From an uncultured Prevotella sp. (GTDB lineage: Bacteria; Bacteroidota; Bacteroidia; Bacteroidales; Bacteroidaceae), in NCBI GenBank assembly GCA_946415245.1, contig CAMKRS010000004.1, positions 32,410 through 96,409 of the forward strand: DNA of 64,000 nucleotides, read 5' to 3'. Each line of letters starts with the position of its first letter. Position 1 is the first letter of the stretch. Made by a program: the position numbers and the translations under genes. Positions 9,758-17,968 of this stretch are shown here, piece after piece. The notes under the pieces were generated by a model. The model was not told the origin of the DNA, made no database searches, and worked only from the letters and a program-made list of their open reading frames with translations.

Positions 9758-10591
9758 GCATGCGGCAATAATCTGCTCAATGACCTCGTCCATCTTAGGC
9801 ACATTAGCGACAATATACGAGGGATAGTCGGCACAGAGTACCACAAGGTTCATGGCCTTCACCTTTACCCCATAGTGGGCCTCGAGCATATATCTGTAAA
9901 GATTCTGCTGGATACAGTAATGATAGAATGGGGTGTCGGGCAACGAGATACCGTTGAATCCTCGTTTACCACCAAAAGCTTCCACTATAGGCTGTCCTAA
10001 GACATTCACCACCTTGCTGCTACGTTTCCAGTCGTAGATGGTAAACTCACCATCCATCTCTTTGCACACCATATCGATGGTACCCGCGATGTTCAGGTCT
10101 GTGTCATAAACGGGCCATTCCTGACGATAGGGGTGTATGTCGTAGTCCATAACAAAGCGGAGGAAGTGTTGTCGCTCCTTTTCCACGCTGATCATCTCCG
10201 TCTGATCTTCAAAGGTAAACGGACAGACTTTAGCGAAAGTCCCGTCGCGAAAATAACTCTCCGTCTGCTCGTGTACAAAGGTGCCAACCTCACGGGCCAT
10301 CTGTCCATTCCGCTCCCATTTCTTCAACGTCTCATCGACAGGAATACCATAACGCTCATACTGTCGCTGAGCTGCTGCCTGGGCATCGAATTTCTCAAAG
10401 AAATAGGCAATCAGCGAACTCACAGGCAATAGTCTGGTCTGTCCCTTATAGGTATATACATGCTGCTCAGGCTCAAAGTCTATAAACTGGTCCTGATCAT
10501 ACTTTCCAGCATCGGTAAACCGCAGCATCTTCTCCTCTATCTCTTTCGACCGAGGTATCGCAAATGGTATTTCTAAGGGTTGGTTAGTCAT
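9719..10591 (-). CDS. PD-(D/E)XK nuclease-like protein
   Basis: About 290 aa from the ATG at 10591. The core has the PD-(D/E)XK layout: a helix with HEQTESYF, then EWPVYDTDLNIAGTIDMV and IYDWKRS, giving the acidic residue and DxK pair of exonucleases of the RecB/Cas4-like class. No cysteine cluster is seen, so it is not a Cas4. It probably acts on DNA as a repair or single-strand exonuclease. It stands alone, divergent from the aldo/keto reductase. Confidence 0.65.
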   Translation of the reverse strand: MTNQPLEIPFAIPRSKEIEEKMLRFTDAGKYDQDQFIDFEPEQHVYTYKGQTRLLPVSSLIAYFFEKFDAQAAAQRQYERYGIPVDETLKKWERNGQMAREVGTFVHEQTESYFRDGTFAKVCPFTFEDQTEMISVEKERQHFLRFVMDYDIHPYRQEWPVYDTDLNIAGTIDMVCKEMDGEFTIYDWKRSSKVVNVLGQPIVEAFGGKRGFNGISLPDTPFYHYCIQQNLYRYMLEAHYGVKVKAMNLVVLCADYPSYIVANVPKMDEVIEQIIAACKEKDLGHQLLSD

Positions 10592-10612
10592 CGTTTCTTT
10601 GCTTTTTGCGTG

Positions 10613-10643
10613 CAAATATACAAACTTTTTTTAAAAGAGCAAC
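10613..10643 (-). promoter_or_regulatory. Promoter for the nuclease-like gene
   Basis: On the minus strand TATATTTG (10613-10620) with a weak GTTG box (10640-10643) 19 nt upstream, 21 nt before the start codon. Confidence 0.45.
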
Positions 10644-10663
10644 GTTTTTTCCAATAAAATGAT

Positions 10664-10671
10664 TACCTTTG
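10664..10671 (+). promoter_or_regulatory. -7 box for the aldo/keto reductase
   Basis: TACCTTTG, 16 nt before the ATG at 10688. No good upstream box is visible at the usual spacing. Confidence 0.5.
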
Positions 10672-10687
10672 CAGAAAATCAACCAAT

Positions 10688-11659
10688 ATGAAGGAACTAT
10701 ATTACGCTGACAAGAACCGCTACTCTAACGGAATAGAGTATAAACGTTGTGGACGTTCAGGCGTCTTGCTGCCTAAAGTAAGCCTGGGCTTCTGGCATAA
10801 CTTCGGAAGTGTCGACCCTTACGAGCGCAGTCGTGAGATAACCCATTATGCCTTTGATCATGGTATCACCCATTTCGATCTGGCCAACAACTATGGTCCT
10901 GTATACGGCTCTGCTGAAGAGACGATGGGCAGGTTGATGGACGAGGATTTCCGTCCGTATCGCGATGAGCTCTTCATCTCTTCAAAGGCAGGTTATGACA
11001 TGTGGCCTGGCCCCTATGGTGACTGGGGATCACGTAAGTATCTCATTGCTTCATTGGATCAGAGTCTGAAACGAATGAAGATTGACTATGTCGACCTCTT
11101 CTATAGCCATCGCTATGACCCTGAGACCCCTTTGGAGGAGACGCTTCAAGCACTTGTGGATATTGTACGGGCAGGTAAGGCGCTCTATGTAGGCATCTCC
11201 CGTTGGCCGCTAGAGGCAACGCGTTTTGCTGCAAAATATCTGAAGGAACGTGATGTGCCTTTGCTTATCTATCAGGGCAAACTGAATATGCTCGACCGAG
11301 AGCCGCAGGAAGAGGGTATCCTTGATTTCTGTGCAGAGGAAGGTATCGGCTTTATTTCATTCTCGCCTTTGGCACAGGGTCTACTTACCGACCGTTACCT
11401 CAATGGCATTCCTCAGGACTCCCGCATGTCAAAAGGCAAGTTCCTGAGGGAGGATATGCTTACACCTGAATTACTCAAAAAGCTACGTCATTATAACGAG
11501 GTGGCCCAAAATCGCGGAGAGACATTGGCAGAGATGGCTCTGGCGTGGATTCTCCACCAGAAGGGCGTTACTTCTGTTCTGGTAGGTGCCAGCAGCACGA
11601 CACAATTGGAGAAGAACTTACGTTGCGTAAATGCAACGCCGTTTGATGAAGATTTATAA
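10688..11659 (+). CDS. Aldo/keto reductase (YghZ-like)
   Basis: A 323-aa NADPH-dependent reductase of the L-glyceraldehyde-3-phosphate reductase type. Seen: FDLANNYGPVYGSAEE (catalytic Asp/Tyr region), SSKAGYDMWPGPYG (Lys), DLFYSHRYDP (His region) and a C-terminal GASSTTQLEKN cofactor loop. It reduces aldehydes in the cytoplasm; the exact substrate is not readable. Its stop abuts a 9-nt tandem repeat before the STAS gene. Confidence 0.88.
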   Translation: MKELYYADKNRYSNGIEYKRCGRSGVLLPKVSLGFWHNFGSVDPYERSREITHYAFDHGITHFDLANNYGPVYGSAEETMGRLMDEDFRPYRDELFISSKAGYDMWPGPYGDWGSRKYLIASLDQSLKRMKIDYVDLFYSHRYDPETPLEETLQALVDIVRAGKALYVGISRWPLEATRFAAKYLKERDVPLLIYQGKLNMLDREPQEEGILDFCAEEGIGFISFSPLAQGLLTDRYLNGIPQDSRMSKGKFLREDMLTPELLKKLRHYNEVAQNRGETLAEMALAWILHQKGVTSVLVGASSTTQLEKNLRCVNATPFDEDL

Positions 11660-11694
11660 CTCGGATTATTCAGAATACTCAGATTACCCAGACT
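11659..11694 (+). repeat. Tandem 9-mer, four degenerate copies, between two genes
   Basis: ACTCGGATT, ATTCAGAAT, ACTCAGATT, ACCCAGACT in register fill the whole gap between the aldo/keto reductase stop and the STAS start codon. The four-unit architecture matches the heptamer inserts elsewhere in the window. Confidence 0.7.
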
Positions 11695-11695
11695 T

Positions 11696-11998
11696 ATGAC
11701 ACAAATCATTAAAGAAGAAGGAAAGACCATCGTTAAAACTGGTGAGCGCGTAGATACCTTGAACGCTGCACAATTTGAACGGGAAGTGGAGGCTGTATTG
11801 GAACCTGGCATCGACCTGGAATTTGACTGCACAGACTTGCAATACATCTCAAGTTCTGGCCTGCGTGTCATTCAAGAGATGATGCGTATCGTCACCCGAA
11901 AGCTCAATGGACAAATCAAAGTGACACATGTAAGTGCGCCTATCTTCAAAATCTTCCACATGACCGGATTTACCCGGATTATTACCATTGAAAAATAA
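11696..11998 (+). CDS. STAS-domain protein (anti-sigma-factor antagonist-like)
   Basis: A 100-aa single STAS domain. The phosphorylation-loop region reads LQYISSSGLRVI, matching the SpoIIAA/RsbV consensus with a phosphorylatable Ser. Such proteins switch partner proteins by Ser phosphorylation. No kinase or phosphatase partner is in the window. It starts 17 nt before the adaptor gene of the export operon and appears to be its first gene, which is an unusual association. Confidence 0.85.
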   Translation: MTQIIKEEGKTIVKTGERVDTLNAAQFEREVEAVLEPGIDLEFDCTDLQYISSSGLRVIQEMMRIVTRKLNGQIKVTHVSAPIFKIFHMTGFTRIITIEK

Positions 11999-12015
11999 AA
12001 AGGTAAAAGAAGCAT

Positions 12016-12711
12016 ATGGCAGACATTTTCAACAAGGAAGCCTTGGAAGCGCTGGATGCCAAGAGTGAGGCGGAGGAGATGGCACGTGTGGCCTCACCAA
12101 AACTGAAACTGGTGCTTGGCGCCATGTTGGCTATGGTGGCTGTGGGCGTCTATTGGTGCGCCTTTGGTACCATCAATGATAAAGTGACGGCTCAAGGTAT
12201 TGTCTTCCCCTTTGGAGAGGTTAAGGCCGTCAATGACTCTACCATCGGCACCAACGATCGAGTACTGGTGAGTCACGGCCAGGCTTGGTTGGTGCCTGAA
12301 ACACAAGGCCGGGAAATGCTCTGCTATGTAACCTTCAACGACCTGAGGAAACTGAAACTTGGACAACAGGTACAAGCCACACCCGCTGACCTGCAGCGTG
12401 AAAACTGGGGTTATGCCTACGGAACGGTGAAGGGTATTGAACAGTACCCAACCACAAAGGATGATGTCATACGACGGTTAAAACTGGATCCGCTGGCAGC
12501 GTTCATCAAAGATGGTGAGGCCATTTACGAGGTGCGGGTCATACTCGATGAGCAAAATGGACATCTTGTCTGGAGCCGTGAAAAGAGCCAAGGGCTGAAG
12601 ATTAATACGGGCTCGCTCTGTAATATTCAGATCATCACCCAGCAGAAACCCGTCTGGCGAGTACTCATCGGTGCCGTTGACAACGCAGTAGAATCAGCAA
12701 CAGGCAATTGA
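12016..12711 (+). CDS. HlyD-like adaptor of an NHLM-type peptide export system
   Basis: 231 aa: a cytoplasmic N-terminal helix, one membrane segment (about 36-55, VLGAMLAMVAVGVYW), then a beta-rich periplasmic domain. It lacks the long coiled coil of classical HlyD proteins. It precedes two ABC transporters by 7 nt, the order seen for NHLM bacteriocin secretion proteins, and should link the exporter to the outer membrane or stabilise it. Identification rests on layout and weak motif similarity. Confidence 0.7.
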   Translation: MADIFNKEALEALDAKSEAEEMARVASPKLKLVLGAMLAMVAVGVYWCAFGTINDKVTAQGIVFPFGEVKAVNDSTIGTNDRVLVSHGQAWLVPETQGREMLCYVTFNDLRKLKLGQQVQATPADLQRENWGYAYGTVKGIEQYPTTKDDVIRRLKLDPLAAFIKDGEAIYEVRVILDEQNGHLVWSREKSQGLKINTGSLCNIQIITQQKPVWRVLIGAVDNAVESATGN

Positions 12712-12718
12712 CAGGAGC

Positions 12719-14851
12719 ATGAGCAAGGTCGTGAAAATGCCAATGGTGATGCAGATGGAATCTGTGGAGTGTGGCGCAGCCTCATTGACAATGATTCTAG
12801 CGCATTACGGCAAGTGGTTGCCCTTGGAGGAGGTACGTGCGGCTTGTGGTGTTTCACGCGACGGCAGTTCGGCAAAAGATATCGTACTAGCCGCCAGGAA
12901 CTACGGTTTGGAGGCAGAAGGCTATCAGGTAACACCTGAAGCACTCGAGGGCATGCAACCCGCCATCATTCATTGGAACTTCAATCATTTTGTTGTCTTC
13001 CGAGGCTTTAAGAACGACATCGCCTGTCTGAACGACCCCAATGCAGGGCCTATAGATGTGCCCATCGATGATTTCAGAAAATCCTTCACGGGTGTAGCCC
13101 TGACGTTTGCCCCTACAGAGGCTTTTGAAAAGGAGGGACACCGTACCCGCATCCTGTCATATGTCAGGAAATACCTTCAAGGGGCTGGCGAGGCCTTCTG
13201 GCTCACTTTCATCTTTGCTCTCTTAGCGGCTTTCGTCGCCCTCGTCATCCCTCTCTTTACCCGTACCTTCCTTGATGAGATTCTCTCAGGCAAGAACCGC
13301 GACTGGAGCTCGACCTTCTTCCTGCTCATGGGAACGGTGGCGCTATTCCAATTCATTTTGGTATTACTACAAGCCCGCTATGCCAAACGAATAGCCGGAT
13401 CGTTGGCCTTGAAAGGAAATGTAAAGTATCTCAACCATGTACTGCGATTGCCCATCTCTTTCTTCGCCATGCGAAGCGTGGGTGAGTTGCAACAACGCCA
13501 ACATCTGAATGAGACCATCACACACTCACTGGTGGAAGTGCTGGCACCACAAATCATCAACATCGCCCTACTCGTACTCTACCTCGCCCTGATGCTCAGT
13601 TATTCGGTCATACTGACCTTAGTTGGTATCATTGCTGCTGTGGTCAATCTGCTTATTGTACAGTACCATTCCAATCAACGTATCAACCTCATCCACTCTA
13701 TGGAACAGAGCACAGGCAGATATTTCTCTGCTACCGTTTCATGTATTGATAATATGGAGAGTATCAAGGCTGCGGGTGCTGAGACGGGTTTCTTTGAATA
13801 CTGGAGCGGTCTTTGGGCCAAAAAATTCAATATGGAAGGTAACGCCACCGAACAACAATTGAAAATGGGGTTGCTGCCTATCCTCGTAAACGGACTGGTC
13901 AATACCACCATCCTCATACTTGGTGCCTTATTGATTCTGAAAGGAGAACTTTCAGTAGGTATGCTTTTGGCCTTCCAAGGATTTATGTCATCGTTCCTTT
14001 CACCTGTCAACGACATCGTCAATGCCTCGAAGACCATCGTAGTGATGCGCAGCCAGATGGAGCGTATCGAGGATGTGATGAAATTCCCAGAAGACCACCG
14101 CGAGAATGAGGGAGAAATGTTTGAGGGCAAATTGGGTGGACTGGTAGAATTGAAAAACGTCACCTTCGGCTACTCCACCCTCCAACCTCCGCTTATCGAG
14201 AATTTCAACCTACGTATCGAACCTGGTCACAGCGTGGCCATCGTTGGGAGCAGTGGTTGCGGCAAGTCGACACTTGCAAAACTCATCTCCGGACTCTATA
14301 AACCGTGGTCGGGAGAGATCCTCTTCGATGGAAGACCCATAGAAAGTATTTCTTCTGAGGAACTGACAAACTCCGTAGCCGTCATCGACCAGAATGTTGT
14401 ACTCTTCGACGATACCGTTGCCCAGAACATCCGTATGTGGGACGAGAGTATCGAGGACTTCACACTGATGATGGCCTGTAACGATGCCCAGATACGTGAT
14501 GATATCGTCAGTCGTCCTGATGGATTCGGCACAAAACTCGTCAGAGGCGGACAGAACTTCTCCGGTGGCCAACGTCAGCGGATGGAAATAGCCACAGCCT
14601 TGGCTAAAGAGCCCGCTGTGCTGATTATGGACGAAGCCACCTCGGCCCTCGATCCGAAGACAGAAGATGAGGTGATGGCTTCAATCCGTCTGATGGGACC
14701 CACACAAATGATTATTGCACATCGTCTCTCAACCATCCGTGACTGTGACGAAATCCTCGTCATGGATCAGGGAAGGATTCTCCAGCGTGGCACCCACGAG
14801 ACGCTGATAGAGCAGGAAGGATTATATAGGGATTTAATGAAGAGTGAATAG
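12719..14851 (+). CDS. C39 peptidase-containing ABC exporter (NHLM-type)
   Basis: A 710-aa bacteriocin-type exporter. Residues 1-130 are a C39 peptidase with Cys18 (MESVECGAASL), His90 (NFNHFVVF) and Asp106 (LNDPN) all present, so it should cut double-glycine leaders during export. Membrane domain about 150-430. ATPase domain: Walker A GSSGCGKST near 508, signature FSGGQRQRM near 614, Walker B VLIMDEATSALD near 635. It is cotranscribed with the adaptor and a second ABC protein. A matching substrate candidate is the peptide at 17035. Confidence 0.92.
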   Translation: MSKVVKMPMVMQMESVECGAASLTMILAHYGKWLPLEEVRAACGVSRDGSSAKDIVLAARNYGLEAEGYQVTPEALEGMQPAIIHWNFNHFVVFRGFKNDIACLNDPNAGPIDVPIDDFRKSFTGVALTFAPTEAFEKEGHRTRILSYVRKYLQGAGEAFWLTFIFALLAAFVALVIPLFTRTFLDEILSGKNRDWSSTFFLLMGTVALFQFILVLLQARYAKRIAGSLALKGNVKYLNHVLRLPISFFAMRSVGELQQRQHLNETITHSLVEVLAPQIINIALLVLYLALMLSYSVILTLVGIIAAVVNLLIVQYHSNQRINLIHSMEQSTGRYFSATVSCIDNMESIKAAGAETGFFEYWSGLWAKKFNMEGNATEQQLKMGLLPILVNGLVNTTILILGALLILKGELSVGMLLAFQGFMSSFLSPVNDIVNASKTIVVMRSQMERIEDVMKFPEDHRENEGEMFEGKLGGLVELKNVTFGYSTLQPPLIENFNLRIEPGHSVAIVGSSGCGKSTLAKLISGLYKPWSGEILFDGRPIESISSEELTNSVAVIDQNVVLFDDTVAQNIRMWDESIEDFTLMMACNDAQIRDDIVSRPDGFGTKLVRGGQNFSGGQRQRMEIATALAKEPAVLIMDEATSALDPKTEDEVMASIRLMGPTQMIIAHRLSTIRDCDEILVMDQGRILQRGTHETLIEQEGLYRDLMKSE

Positions 14852-14853
14852 CC

Positions 14854-17022
14854 ATGGCCATCTATATCAAACAGATCAATAAGCGTAGACAGCTGGAGCG
14901 AAGCCTCCTGGCAGAAGCCCTGGACCGTGGCGCCCAGAGATTGGGATTCCTGCGCCGAAAGAAGGCTATACCACAAACAAGCCAATCGGCACTCAGGCAG
15001 ATTCTCGATGCATTAGGCATCAAGGACTATGACCTGGAGGAGAATGACATCGTTTCGCCTGAGGAGCAACTGACAGGCATTCTACGACCCCGTGGCATTC
15101 TCATGCGTCGTATTCGTCTGACTGGCGAATGGTGGCGCGAATGTGTCGGACCTCTGCTCGGCTACGCCAAAGATGGTCAGCTTCTGGCCCTGACGCCCAC
15201 CAGCAGCGGACTAGGTTATCATTACCGCGACCGCAATGGCATCATCAGAAATATCGGCAAGAAGGAGATGGAACAAGAACTCAAGCCCATAGCCTTAACA
15301 TTTACCAAACCACTACCCTTGCGGGCGCTAGGTATCAAGGATCTGATCAACTTTGCTTGGGATGTCGTATCTGGACCCAATGCCTTGATGCTCTGTCTGG
15401 CAGCCCTTGTCGTAGTGCTACTGGGTATGTTTACCCCTATGGCCAACAAACTTATCTTTGATACGGTCATTCCTACGGGCGATGCCTCCGACCTGTTGCC
15501 TATCACAGGACTGCTGTTAGGAGCCACCATCGGTACGATGCTGCTCACACTCACCCGTAACCTCTATATTACCCGTGTGCAGCATATCGTTGACCTTCAC
15601 ACCCAGAACTCTATCATGGCCCGTACCTTTCTGCTCTCGCCCACCTTCTTCTCCAAGAACGCCAGTGGCGAACTGAGTGCCAAGATCAATAATGTGTCTA
15701 TCCTCTCTGGCATGATCAATGAGACCATCATCGGCGCAGGACTCTCTGCCGTACTCTCACTGATTTATCTCATGCAGCTGTGGATCTACGGCCGATCACT
15801 GCTCTTCCCCGCCCTTGGCATTCTGGCCCTTCAGACAATTATCCTCTTATTGGTTTACAGACGGACGGTCCGTATCCAGGGCATGTACACTGAGAAAGCA
15901 ACCAAGCTCAGCGGATTAGAATATAATATGTTTGCCGGCATTCAGAAAATCAAGTTGACGGGCTCTGAGAACCGCGCTTTTACTCGATGGCTCGACCATT
16001 ATACCGACCAGGCGCGACTGCTCTATAATCCTGCCTTTATCTCTCGTATGTATTCGGCTCTGACCGCCTTCCTCGCTATCGGAGGCACCATGCTCATTTT
16101 CTGGTCTACCCTCTCAAACAACGTCTCGCCGTCCGACTATATCGCATTCAGTTCAGCCTTTGGCATGATGACGGCAGCGATGGCACAGATGAAAAACATA
16201 GTGCCGACACTGGCACAAATCAAACCTCTCCTGAACTCCGTTAAACCCATTCTGGAAGCTGTGCCTGAGATGGAAGCCAAGGCCCCGCAAGTGGAAGACC
16301 TGTTTGGTGGCATTGATGTCAGCGGACTGAGTTTCCGCTATGAAGAAGAAGGGCCGCTGGTACTTGATAACCTCTCACTGCGCATAGAACCTGGTGAGTA
16401 TGTAGGACTCGTAGGTCGTTCAGGTAGTGGCAAGTCTACGTTTATGCGATTGCTTCTAGGCTTTGAACAACCACTCTCAGGAGGTATCTATTACGACAAT
16501 TACGACCTGGCGAAAGTCGATAAGACCAGTCTGCGCCGGAGGATTGGCTGTTGTCTGCAAAGTGGCAACCTCTTCACAGGCGACCTCTTCCAGAATATCA
16601 CCATCACAGCACCTTGGGCTACACATGAAGACGCTTGGGAAGCTCTGCGGATGGCAAGCCTTGAGGAAGATGTGCGCAGAATGCCTATGGGACTGAATAC
16701 CCTCATCAGCGAGAGCGGTAGTGGTCTCAGTGGTGGACAGAAACAGCGTATCCTTATCGCCAGAGCCCTGATCTCGAAACCCGACATCATCTTCTTCGAC
16801 GAAGCCACGTCTGCTCTTGACAATATCTCTCAGAAGCAAGTCAGCGAAAATCTCGACCAGCTTAACTGTACCCGTGTTGTCATTGCCCAGCGCCTGTCTA
16901 CTATCCGTCATTGCGACCGTATTATCGTGCTCGACAAAGGCAAGATCGCCGAACAAGGCACCTACGAGGAACTCATGGAGCGGAAAGGCCTCTTCTACGA
17001 AATGTCATTACGCCAATTATAA
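14854..17022 (+). CDS. Second ABC transporter of the NHLM-type export operon
   Basis: 722 aa. The N-terminal ~160 residues replace the peptidase with a domain of another type and no C39 catalytic residues. Then comes a six-helix membrane domain and an ATPase with Walker A GRSGSGKST (about 520), LSGGQKQRI (about 623) and IIFFDEATSALD. NHLM systems normally carry such a peptidase-plus and peptidase-minus pair, probably acting as a heterodimer. It starts 2 nt after the first transporter. Confidence 0.88.
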   Translation: MAIYIKQINKRRQLERSLLAEALDRGAQRLGFLRRKKAIPQTSQSALRQILDALGIKDYDLEENDIVSPEEQLTGILRPRGILMRRIRLTGEWWRECVGPLLGYAKDGQLLALTPTSSGLGYHYRDRNGIIRNIGKKEMEQELKPIALTFTKPLPLRALGIKDLINFAWDVVSGPNALMLCLAALVVVLLGMFTPMANKLIFDTVIPTGDASDLLPITGLLLGATIGTMLLTLTRNLYITRVQHIVDLHTQNSIMARTFLLSPTFFSKNASGELSAKINNVSILSGMINETIIGAGLSAVLSLIYLMQLWIYGRSLLFPALGILALQTIILLLVYRRTVRIQGMYTEKATKLSGLEYNMFAGIQKIKLTGSENRAFTRWLDHYTDQARLLYNPAFISRMYSALTAFLAIGGTMLIFWSTLSNNVSPSDYIAFSSAFGMMTAAMAQMKNIVPTLAQIKPLLNSVKPILEAVPEMEAKAPQVEDLFGGIDVSGLSFRYEEEGPLVLDNLSLRIEPGEYVGLVGRSGSGKSTFMRLLLGFEQPLSGGIYYDNYDLAKVDKTSLRRRIGCCLQSGNLFTGDLFQNITITAPWATHEDAWEALRMASLEEDVRRMPMGLNTLISESGSGLSGGQKQRILIARALISKPDIIFFDEATSALDNISQKQVSENLDQLNCTRVVIAQRLSTIRHCDRIIVLDKGKIAEQGTYEELMERKGLFYEMSLRQL

Positions 17023-17034
17023 ACTATAGAGAAG

Positions 17035-17190
17035 ATGAATAAAAAAGGTATCCGCAAAAATAAAGAAGAGCTGGCATCAGAACGACGCCAACTCACTCTG
17101 GATGAATTGTCAAGGGTAACGGGAGGTGTTACTGCACCTTCGACGTCATCGGGCCACGTACACCCTTATAACTCTTCAAAAAAGCCTTAG
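17035..17190 (+). CDS. Double-glycine leader peptide, candidate export substrate
   Basis: A 51-aa ORF too short for the track, starting 12 nt after the second ABC gene. The N-terminal half is a highly charged helix followed by LTLDELSRVTGG, a canonical double-glycine leader of the kind cleaved by C39 peptidases. The tail after GG is VTAPSTSSGHVHPYNSSKKP, 20 residues without Cys. Its last 62 nt lie antisense to the end of the DUF3108 gene, so the core may be a replacement left by a deletion. The leader is clear; the identity of a mature product is inference. Confidence 0.72.
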   Translation: MNKKGIRKNKEELASERRQLTLDELSRVTGGVTAPSTSSGHVHPYNSSKKP

Positions 17191-17932
17191 CAGAACCGAA
17201 GCTGAGGAACATATCCAAACGCACGGGGATATGGTTCTCATCGTCGGTCACGTAGAAACGGATCAGCTCATGGCTCTTGCCATTTTCATTCTCCCAGAAC
17301 GAGAATACCAGACAACGGAACTTCTCCTTGGTGCTATCCATCTTATAATTGGTCTTACCGCGATAGCTCAGCCAGGAGTTTGACAAGCTACGTGCGTCAC
17401 TAATAGGCATGGGAATCACCTCGCCCTTCTTCAGCTTCGCCGCATCAAAGTTACGGGCACGAAGGAAGATGGACATCATATCATAGATACAATTCTTATA
17501 AGTACTCGTCTTCCAATGGACTGCACCATCGGCATCGATACGATGCTTTTTCAACTGGCAGTTGCCACCAGGATAAGAATACCACACCTCATCAACATAG
17601 TAACGACTTCCCTCACGGGCTCCCTTACGGAAATAAAGGGGCGAGAGATCGGGATTACAGTAGCTGAGCAGGGTGTCGCGCATCATGAAATACTTATCGA
17701 GAGTATTGTTACCCCTCGTAATCAGGTATGAACGCCAGGCATCCTTTCCTTCAAACTTTGTCATTTTGGTATCCATCGTAGCGGTACCTACCGTAAACCA
17801 GATAAGTTTCCAGTTAAACTTCAGGTCATATTCCAATACCTCGCCCGACTTAAAGGCCGTATTCTCGATGCCACACTGCGCCTGAGCCATCATTGGCATA
17901 AGGGCGAAGAGGTAAATCACGATTTTTTTCAT
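17129..17932 (-). CDS. DUF3108 domain protein, exported
   Basis: About 267 aa with signal peptide MKKIVIYLFALMPMMAQAQ. The body fits DUF3108: GEVLEYDLKFNWKLIWFTVGTATM near the start and a terminal KAFLKSYKGVRGPMTSKV. Proteins of this family are periplasmic beta-rich proteins of unknown role. It is the last gene of a three-gene operon (GH3 protein, Ig-like lipoprotein, DUF3108) with gaps of about 35 nt. Its 3' end overlaps the leader peptide gene convergently. Confidence 0.8.
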   Translation of the reverse strand: MKKIVIYLFALMPMMAQAQCGIENTAFKSGEVLEYDLKFNWKLIWFTVGTATMDTKMTKFEGKDAWRSYLITRGNNTLDKYFMMRDTLLSYCNPDLSPLYFRKGAREGSRYYVDEVWYSYPGGNCQLKKHRIDADGAVHWKTSTYKNCIYDMMSIFLRARNFDAAKLKKGEVIPMPISDARSLSNSWLSYRGKTNYKMDSTKEKFRCLVFSFWENENGKSHELIRFYVTDDENHIPVRLDMFLSFGSAKAFLKSYKGVRGPMTSKVQ

Positions 17933-17968
17933 TGTCATATTAATTATTTATCTTATCACTTTTCACTC

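Noticed and set aside
9719-10591. PD-(D/E)XK protein as Cas4 or a phage exonuclease
   Set aside because: No iron-sulfur cysteines, no other cas or phage genes adjoin it.
17126-17383. 85-aa plus-strand ORF as a longer bacteriocin precursor
   Set aside because: It is in a different frame from the double-glycine leader and lies antisense to DUF3108 coding sequence.
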